From Leptodactylus fallax (lineage: Eukaryota; Chordata; Amphibia; Anura; Leptodactylidae): a DNA stretch of 64,000 nucleotides. Below are positions 57,441 through 64,000 of this stretch, piece after piece (position 1 is the first letter of the stretch; each line of letters begins with the position of its first letter). The notes under the pieces are model-generated. The model did not search any database, was not told where the DNA came from, and worked only from the letters and a program-made list of their open reading frames with translations. The stretch spans positions 5,506,501-5,570,500 of the forward strand of contig CAMRHE010000063.1 in the NCBI GenBank assembly GCA_947044405.1, in the 5' to 3' direction. Made by a program: the position numbers and the translations under genes.

Positions 57441-57984
57441 AATTTTTGTCCCTTTCCTTCTTCCGCCCGATTGGTTTGATCCTCCAGCTATGTAATTATC
57501 TCGTGGATTACAGAACAATCACATTTCTTGTCTTCGCCGCTTTTATACGATCATCTTACTTGTTATTACATTGATCGACCCGAGAGAGTCTTTCCTATGT
57601 TTTTCTTGTGTTTTGCTTTGTTTTTTGTTTTTACTGGTTTGGCATGTGAAGGTTTTGAGCAGACGTGGATTTACATTCCGTGGCCCTGATCCCAGCGATC
57701 TCGTATGGCGAGGACTTTATACCGCACACAAATTATTCATCTTGTTTTGAAACCGTAGCTGAAGTCATGAGATATTTATCATCACATAGTAGCAAGTTAC
57801 AGAATCAGATGTGAAGACGGAGGTCACATGATCTTCACGTAGTCGTAGTCATGGGTCAGTTTTCATCTATATGTATGTACGAGACAGTTTTATAGTATAT
57901 TATCTCTGTCCCTAATGATGCTCGCATTCTAAAACAGTCCATACTGACCAACCCTCTAATGTGTATCCCCTCCCGACATAGCAG
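57441..57984. other. Candidate unique intronic segment
   Basis: No repeat match within the window. ATGTAATTATCTCGTGGATT (57490-57509) and ACTTGTTATTACATTGATCG (57557-57576) are homeodomain-like AT words. Regulatory function is untested. Confidence 0.2.
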
Positions 57985-58190
57985 TGGAGGATGCTGGTGG
58001 AACTAAGGATCGGGTACTTGGATGTCAGCTGACCGATCCTTCCATTCTCGAAGAGATAAGCCACTGTCAGAAGAGTCTTCTCTTTCCCAATTCACTATAC
58101 ATGCATCTCTCAGCCAAGCCGAGTATGCATGTGTATGGGGGGCCGTTAAGGTACCTGCTGGTTGAACAAGTGTATGACAACATAAGGCCA
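57985..58190. repeat. Dispersed 'ccatacaca' repeat copy
   Basis: CAGCTGACCGATCCTTCCAT, TCTCAGCCAAGCCGAGTATG and CATGTGTATGGGGGGCCG. The middle TCGAAGAGATAAGCC lies between weakly pairing arms. Confidence 0.45.
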
Positions 58191-58392
58191 AGTTCACCCA
58201 GCAGAACCAAAAATATACTCAGTTGTCTCTATGCACTATTAGATCATACCAAATACATTGCTCAACAGGGGGCGACAGTGAGCAAAGGAGAAATCTTCAC
58301 CCAAGGTAGTGTAGCTTGTTTCCTATACAGTATGTTATCTATGCACCACTACCAGCTATGAGTGGAGTGACAACCACCAAAATTGTACAATA

Positions 58393-58570
58393 GGACTGCT
58401 TTCTTCCAGAAATAGCGCCACACTAGTCCACAGGTTGTGCATGGTATTGCAGTTCAGTCCAATTCATTTAAATCGAACTAAACCGCAATACCAGATGCAA
58501 CCCATGCACAGGTGTGGCGCTGTTTTTGGAATAAAGCACACATACTTTTTTAATATCCTGTTCAACCCCT
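58393..58570. mobile_element. Hairpin MITE, family F8, best copy
   Basis: CTGCTTTCTTCCAGAAATAG and CGCCACACTAGTCCACAGG pair with CCCATGCACAGGTGTGGCGC and TGTTTTTGGAATAAAGCA. The inner pair is TGGTATTGCAGTTCAG with CTAAACCGCAATACCA. The right end is TTCAACCCCT followed by TTAA (58571-58574). The left TTAA end is missing. Other pieces lie at 6000, 7535, 34975, 36495, 36847, 39285, 41320, 47862 and 62020. Confidence 0.88.
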
Positions 58571-58619
58571 TTAAGAGCACGGCAAGAGTTAACACTTAGC
58601 ACACTCGGTGCTCTTTCTT

Positions 58620-58870
58620 ATATAATGCTATTGACATATTTTACAATTCGCTCGCATTCCTTTAATAACCCGTCCTCCCGTAGCCATTATGTGGGTGTTT
58701 TCGGCAATTATTCCATCTTTTCTCCAGCTAATTGGGAATTGTTCATCTGACGCCAGAATACATGTCGTGTTCAGACATGAGCGATCCACAGACAGAGGAA
58801 AGCTGCACGCTCCCTGCCTGGATATTTATTCATCTGTTTCCAAAAACAGGCGGCAACAACACAATGAGGT
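58620..58870. other. Candidate unique intronic segment
   Basis: No repeat match. CCAGCTAATTGGGAATTGTT (58723-58742) and GGATATTTATTCATCTGTTT (58820-58839) resemble enhancer-type words. An open frame at 58689-58925 has no domain. Confidence 0.25.
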
Positions 58871-58979
58871 GGGTGGGGAAGGGGGTGCAGTGATTTCTGG
58901 ATTGTATTCATATATACAGATGTAGCAGAGCTGAAGTGCTATGGTCTACTGAAGATGACAAACACAGCTCTGAGTATTC

Positions 58980-59080
58980 CGAGGCGTCACATGAAGCTCC
59001 TGGGCCCCTATGTAAAATCTGTGCCGGGCACCCAATTATAATGTATTGTTTATAGTACTGGTCTCCTCATATTGGGAATT
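58980..59080 (+). mobile_element. Left end of an hAT-B-like element
   Basis: GAGGCGTCACATGAAGCTCC, TGGGCCCCTATGTAAAATCT and GTACTGGTCTCCTCATATTG correspond to the start of the 1529-1698 copy (GAGGCGTAACTTGAGGCTCC). It runs into the large array that follows. Confidence 0.65.
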
Positions 59081-59159
59081 GATACCTTATGGGCCGCAGC
59101 AAATTTATCCCCACCCGCTTCCGGTTTGACTCTGCCCATTTCCATCTATTTCTCTTTGT

Positions 59160-60240
59160 GCCCCCACACAGTAAAATGCCCCTACAGTCACCCTAACATG
59201 ATATGCCCCCACATTATAATGTCCCCCTCCAGCTGCCCCACATTACTGTATAATGTCTCCCTCTAGCTGCCCCTACAGTGTAATGTCTCCCTCCAGCTGC
59301 CCCACATTATAATGTCCCCCTCCAGCTGTCCCACATTACTGTATAATGTCTCCCTCCAGCTGCCCCTACAGTGTAATGTCTCCCTCCTGCTGCCCCACAT
59401 TATAATGTCCCCCTCCAGCTGCCACCACAGTATAATGTCCCCTTATTATAATGAGCCCCTTATGTACCCTCACAGTATAATGCCCTCTTTATTATAAGGT
59501 TCCCTTCCATCTGCCCCCACAGTATAATGTCTCCCTCCAGCTGCCCCACATTATAATGTCCCCTCCAGCTGCCTCTACAGTGTAATGTCTCCCTCCAGCT
59601 GCCCCACATTATAATGTCCCCCTCCAGCTGTCCCACATTACTGTATAATGTCTCCCTCCAGCTGCCCCTACAGTGTAATGTCTCCCTCCTGCTGCCCCAC
59701 ATTATAATGTCCCCCTCCAGCTGCCCCTACAGTGTAATGTCTCCCTCCTGCTGCCCCTACAGTATAATGTCCCCTTCCAGCTGCCCCCACAGTATAATGC
59801 CCTCTTATGTGCCCCCACAGTATAATGCCCACCTCCAGCTGCCTCCACAGTATAATGTCCCCCTCCAGATGCCCCCACAGTATAATGCCCACCTCCAGCT
59901 GCCTCCACAGTATAATGTCCCCCTCCAGCTGCCCCCACAGTGTAATGTCCCCCTCCAGCTGCCACCACAGTATAATGTCCCCTTATTATAATGACCCCCT
60001 TATGTACCCTCACAGTATAATGCCCTCTTTATTATAAGGTTCCCTTCCATCTGCCCCCACAGTATAATGTCTCCCTCCAGCTGCCCCACATTATAATGTC
60101 CCCTCCAGCTGCCTCTACAGTGTAATGTCTCCCTCCTGCTGCCCCCACAGTATAATGTCCCCCTTATGTACCCTCACAGTATAATGCCCCCCTTATTATA
60201 AGGTTCCCCTCCATCTGTCCCCACAGTATAATGTCCCTTT
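59160..60240. repeat. CAGTATAATGTCCCCCTCCAGCTGC minisatellite, 1.1 kb, with higher-order copies
   Basis: Units of about 27-34 bp (CCCCCACAGTATAATG, TCCCCCTCCAGCTGC). Two higher-order periods are visible. 59279-59420 recurs at 59581-59722 (302 bp). 59402-59600 recurs at 59942-60140 (540 bp); lines at 59461-59580 and 60001-60120 are identical over 120 bp. That identity implies very recent segmental turnover. Open frames (up to 125 aa, both strands) are repeat products. Confidence 0.93.
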
Positions 60241-60600
60241 TCTGGTTCCAATTGAACATAAAATCCCTATTCCTCCCCTCTCCCTGTTCTCTGCTTCTTC
60301 TCTCCTGTCTCTGGTTCCGGAGTATTCAGGGAGCTACAGGCGCGATGTAAGTGACATCACACCTACAGCAACCTGGAGCAGAGACAGGGGCAGAATGGTG
60401 GAGCTGGGGGGGTCGGCTTCCTGCTTCACCACTTTTGTATTCAACTCATCTGCGTCCGGATGGGTCTTACCTTCTGCTGATCGGGACAGCGGGACAACAC
60501 CCGGAATCTGGGACTGTCCTGCTGAATCTGGGATGGTTGGGAGGTAAGCCTCAAGTTATGTCCCTGACCAATAGCAATGTGCATAGGCTATACACATGAG
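60241..60600. other. No gene; array flank
   Basis: TTCTCTGCTTCTTCTCTCCT and CAGGCGCGATGTAAGTGACA probably still belong to the element that carries the array. ATCTGGGACTGTCCTGCTGA (60516) is repeated in variant form 25 bp upstream. Confidence 0.4.
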
Positions 60601-60870
60601 ACATGCATATATACAATGGACACCAAAAGCAGCTCCATACAGCTGATCGGTCCGAGGGCTGGCTGTCGGCCCCCCATGATATGAGGATTTTTTAATGCGA
60701 CATCCTGAGGGTCATTGCTACTTGAAGTGATGGAAATAAGCCCTAAAGGTGTTGACCCACAAAAACATGTATCACTTATCCACAGGAATGGCGGTAAATA
60801 TAGGATTTCTGGGGGTCTGACCCATAGGATATCCTTGATCATGAGAATGGGGGTCCTGTGCCCCCTGCTT
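60601..60870. repeat. Dispersed repeat (GGGGGTCTGACCC type)
   Basis: ACTTATCCACAGGAATGGCG, TTTCTGGGGGTCTGACCCAT and GATCATGAGAATGGGGGTCC; related to 14830 and 20900. Confidence 0.55.
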
Positions 60871-61979
60871 GCATGAAGCCGTGATCATGCATGTGCACTA
60901 CAACTTCATTCCGCCTCTATGGGACTGATGGATGTAGTATATAGTATACAGCTACAGTCTATAGTATACAGCTCCCATAGGCTTTGAATGGAGTGGCTAT
61001 GTGCATACATGACCTCATTCCAGAGGGGTACACAGGACCCCACCTAGACTATGGGACATGTTTGAGACACCCCCGGCCCATGTGCCCTGTTCATTCATAT
61101 AGATGTCAAAGAGGCGGAGTCACACCTGTTGACCTGCAGCAGCTCTCATTCTGGCGCACACCGCCCTGCTGCCTATGCATCACATTTTGAAATTTTTACA
61201 AAATCCTAATACTACGGCAAGGCGTAAATACGCCATTGAGTCGCCCCCGTGGGTGTCTGGCTTCATGTTACATCACACGGCGGCTGAGCTCACTGTGACA
61301 AATACGATTTGTGACTCATTTTACGGTCCTTTCACTCCTTCGCAGGTGTATCGTCCATATGCAATATCATGAATTCCCCGGCACTTGCACCATAAGCCAT
61401 GGAGGAGCTGCGCGAGGTGTCTGTCAGGTTTACTGTATTGTGTGTAATTATAGGATATCTGGGTGTGGATTTAATACGGCTGCCGCTCTTGGGCCAGAGG
61501 GGGACAACACACTGAAGCGTGGGAAACCGAGTCTTGTGTGCCTGTATTTCTTAACCACAGTATTTGCATAGGTGTATCCGGAAGATGTCTGAGCGCGCCG
61601 TCCTGTTTGATATATTCTGTTGCTGTGGTTTGCAAGCTCCGTGTCACTTGTAGGTCTAGTGCATAAAGTGTATTGGTGTAGGCGCGCCGCCAGAGGCCCT
61701 GGAGGAAGGAAAAAAGTTGCATGGATTATATAACTTTGGAATTTTTTGCAAGCACCCCTACTGAACCCCGAGAGCAGGACATGTAAAATATGGAGCCGAT
61801 GCTTTGGTACACATGCAGTTTACTAGTCCATCTGCACCTTTTTATAACGTGCCCCTTGCATTGATTTTTTAGCACCATATGGAACAAAATTGTGGTTAAG
61901 GGGAAGGGGCAGGAATCCCTGCATCATGCACACCCCCTAAGGCATAACACAGCGGGGCAGATTCAATAAAGGGGTTGTC
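60871..61979. other. Unassigned; possible unique segment 61170-61560
   Basis: 61170-61560 contains no visible repeat. CAAATACGATTTGTGACTCA (61299-61318) and GTGTAATTATAGGATATCTG (61441-61460) stand out. Frames here lack domains. Confidence 0.3.
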
Positions 61980-62160
61980 TGTGTGTATGATATTGATTGC
62001 TGTGGCCGCCATATATTGTATAGTGGTTGCACTTGGTACTGCAGCTCAGCCCCATTTACTTGAATGGGACTGAGCTGCAGCATGGTCATGTGTCCGATGG
62101 ACGTGATGTCACAGAGGAATTGGAGCTCAATATCATAGTTCCGGAAAACTCCTTTTAGAA
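61980..62160. mobile_element. Hairpin MITE, family F8, with F7-like end
   Basis: TTGGTACTGCAGCTCAGCCC pairs with GGGACTGAGCTGCAGCATGG around a CATTTACTTGAATG loop. Downstream ATGTGTCCGATGGACGTGAT and GTCACAGAGGAATTGG resemble the right arm of F7 at 6390. This suggests F7 and F8 share an ancestor with a common frame and different loops. Confidence 0.7.
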
Positions 62161-62176
62161 TCTATTGCGTTGGGGT

Positions 62177-62196
62177 AAAAAAAAAAAAAAAAAAAC
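62177..62196 (+). repeat. Poly-A tract
   Basis: About 19 consecutive A. Confidence 0.9.
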
Positions 62197-62339
62197 TAAA
62201 CTTTTTAATGCCACTTATGGAGTTTTTATGCCGACTTCCCCACTTTCCAAAAAGGGGGCGTGGCAAGAGCCTGCTGTGCCAGATTTATCATCATGTGTGC
62301 CAACTTTCTGGCATGAATGAGGACGGACATCTTCACATC

Positions 62340-62600
62340 TTATCCCCTCTCTACAAGTGTTATTAAAGGGAAAACCTCCCTCAAATACAGCCCCAGAGCG
62401 GAAAAACTTACTTTTATATTCTGTGCAAAAAATTCATAAACTTAAAAATAAAACCTTTAAAATTATAAATTTTAACTGCCTGCCACTGCCACTAGGGGAG
62501 CTAATGAGTTTTCTGCATACTAATACATTGGATTCAATAATAAAACTATATGCCGTATATTCTTAAACTCCCCCTAGTGGTGGCCTTGGGTAGTACCATA
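62340..62600. repeat. Possible TTAA-type repeat with CCACTAGGGGAG arms
   Basis: GCCACTAGGGGAGCTAATGA (62489-62508) pairs in part with AACTCCCCCTAGTGGTGGCC (62567-62586). The start ATTAAAGGGAAAACCTCC (62362) has the TTAA/AGG form. Confidence 0.5.
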
Positions 62601-63310
62601 ACCCTGTCTTTGCAGGAGATTGGGGACTCCGTATCTAAAAAGTAGAGCTCTCGCCACCATATATACTGTACATGTAAAGAAATTCATCCGAATGTTGACC
62701 CTACAAATAAGATGGTATTAAATGGTGAAGATTCACTTTAAGGGGTATGTGAGCCATAGAGGGGCCCTTCAGTTAGGGCCCCTCTCTATCCTGGAGGTCT
62801 GCAGTACATGATTTCCTCTCTGTGCATATATTATAACAGCACAAACTGGTTCTTCATAAACTTCAAAGAAACACGTAGCAAATGTGAGTGACATCCTGTG
62901 AGGCCGGCGAGAGCATCACAATGTGTGAGCGGCGGTGACAGCTTGGCTCGAATGTTCTCACCCAAACCATAAAAGGTGTCGTCGTACAGGGAAAACATCT
63001 GACATGAAGAGAAAAGGAAACAAAAAAACGGAAGATATTAATATGAAGGGTAACGCCGCGCCCGCCCGCCCGTGAGACATGTCATTAAACATCGGATGGG
63101 CCGGATGTTGTTGGGAGAAAATCCTGACCATATTCTTCACATGACAATTATTATATAAAGTGACTTTGCTCTTATTGTCTTATATATGATCTTTATTTAC
63201 ATGGCAGACAGAGGAAAGTTACCCCAGAAACCCCTGGTGATATTGGATGGCTAATTGTATACTATATGCAAAGTTATGTCTAGGGCCTTCCGTAATACTG
63301 TCTCCTTAAT
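62601..63310. other. Unassigned; possible unique segment 62880-63180
   Basis: No gene. 62880-63180 lacks repeat structure apart from CGCCCGCCCGCCCG (63059-63072), a small CpG-rich spot; ACAGCTTGGCTCGAATGTTC and ATGTCATTAAACATCGG look unique. Confidence 0.3.
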
Positions 63311-63319
63311 TTCTCTACA

Positions 63320-64000
63320 CACAGTTTAGTACCCCTTGAGTGCCCCCACACACAGTATAATGCCTCCGGAGTACCCCCACACACAGTATAATGCCCCCAG
63401 AGTACCCCCACACACAGTATAATGCCCCCTTAGTGCTCCTCCACTCAGTATAATGCCCCCAGAGTATCCCCACACACAGTATTATGTCTCCTGATTGCCC
63501 CCACACACAGTATAATGCCCCCTGAGTGACCTTACACACAGTATAATGCCCCTTTAGTGCTCCCCAACACAGTATAATGCCCCCAGAGTATCCCCACACA
63601 CAGTATTATGTCTCCTGATTGCCCCCACACACAGTATAATGCCCCCTGAGTGACCTTACACATAATATAATGCCACCCTTAGTGCTCCTCCACACAGTAT
63701 AATGCCCCCAGAGTACCCCCACACACAGTATTATGTCTCCTGAGTGCCCACACACACAGTATGTCTCCTGACTATCCCCCACACACAGTATAATACCCCC
63801 TGAGTGCCCCTACACACAGTATAATGCCCAAGGAGTGCCCCCTCATGCAGTATACTGCCCCCTGACTGTCCCCACACTCAGTATAATGCCCCCTGGGTGC
63901 CTACATACACTGTTTAATTCCCACTTAGCGCCTACACACACAGTATAATGCCCACAGAGTACCCCCCACACACAGTATTATGTCTCCTGAGTGACCCCAC
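63320..64000. repeat. ACACACAGTATAATGCCCC minisatellite, runs off the window
   Basis: Units of about 31 bp (AGTGCCCCCACACACAGTAT, AATGCCCCCTG). A higher-order copy of 124 bp is visible: TAGTGCTCC at 63431 recurs at 63555 with CCCCAGAGTATCCCCACACA, CAGTATTATGTCTCCTGATT and TGAGTGACCTTACACA in the same order. It shares the CAGTATAATGCCCC core with the 59-60 kb array. The array continues past 64000. Confidence 0.93.

Noticed and set aside
59460..60037. Frames of 74-125 aa on both strands (Gly-rich or Pro/Ser-rich)
   Set aside because: Encoded entirely by the CAGTATAATGTCCCC minisatellite.

Overview
The window looks like vertebrate nuclear DNA, most likely from a frog (anuran amphibian). It has one spliced coding exon with a consensus GT donor in 64 kb. 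It has long microsatellites (GATA, CA/TA, AT) and many short non-autonomous DNA transposons. Among these are foldback elements with TTAA flanks and AGG...CCT ends, a class I recall from frog genomes. No bacterial operon, CRISPR array, rRNA, tRNA or retroelement polymerase was recognised. The frog assignment is inferred from the protein and from remembered repeat types, not from a search.

Layout: 1-21.4 kb is intergenic or upstream DNA filled with repeats. At about 21.4-21.8 kb lies a probable promoter/5'UTR with a back-to-back CCAAT palindrome and two upstream ORFs. 21782-22640 (+) is the first coding exon of ABTB3 (older name BTBD11). From 22641 to the window end (over 41 kb) no further coding exon was recognised, and I read this as intron 1. 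The ankyrin repeats and BTB domain must lie beyond the window.

The most notable protein observation is that this single exon carries an H2B-like segment followed directly by an H2A-like segment. The H2A-like part includes the region matching the H2A C-terminal helix. The exon would thus encode a single-chain histone-fold pair at the N terminus of a BTB/ankyrin scaffold protein.

The DNA elsewhere is a record of transposon activity. Two hAT-type miniature elements (about 180 bp and about 165-170 bp) have 8-bp target duplications readable in the sequence, one of them perfect. A 178-bp Harbinger-like element sits in one unit of a 170-bp tandem repeat, so neighbouring units serve as empty sites. 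Many distinct foldback elements share TTAA flanks. Several times an arm of such an element, or motifs shared with it, has expanded into a tandem array: 49-bp arrays at 6.8 and 37.8 kb, a 28-bp array at 47.2 kb, CAGTATAATGCCCC-type arrays at 59-60 kb and perhaps 63-64 kb, and tandem repeats at 40-44 kb. This pattern of repeats riding on miniature transposons is the main genomic finding. Nearly all open frames outside the exon are chance frames or follow from repeat unit lengths divisible by three.
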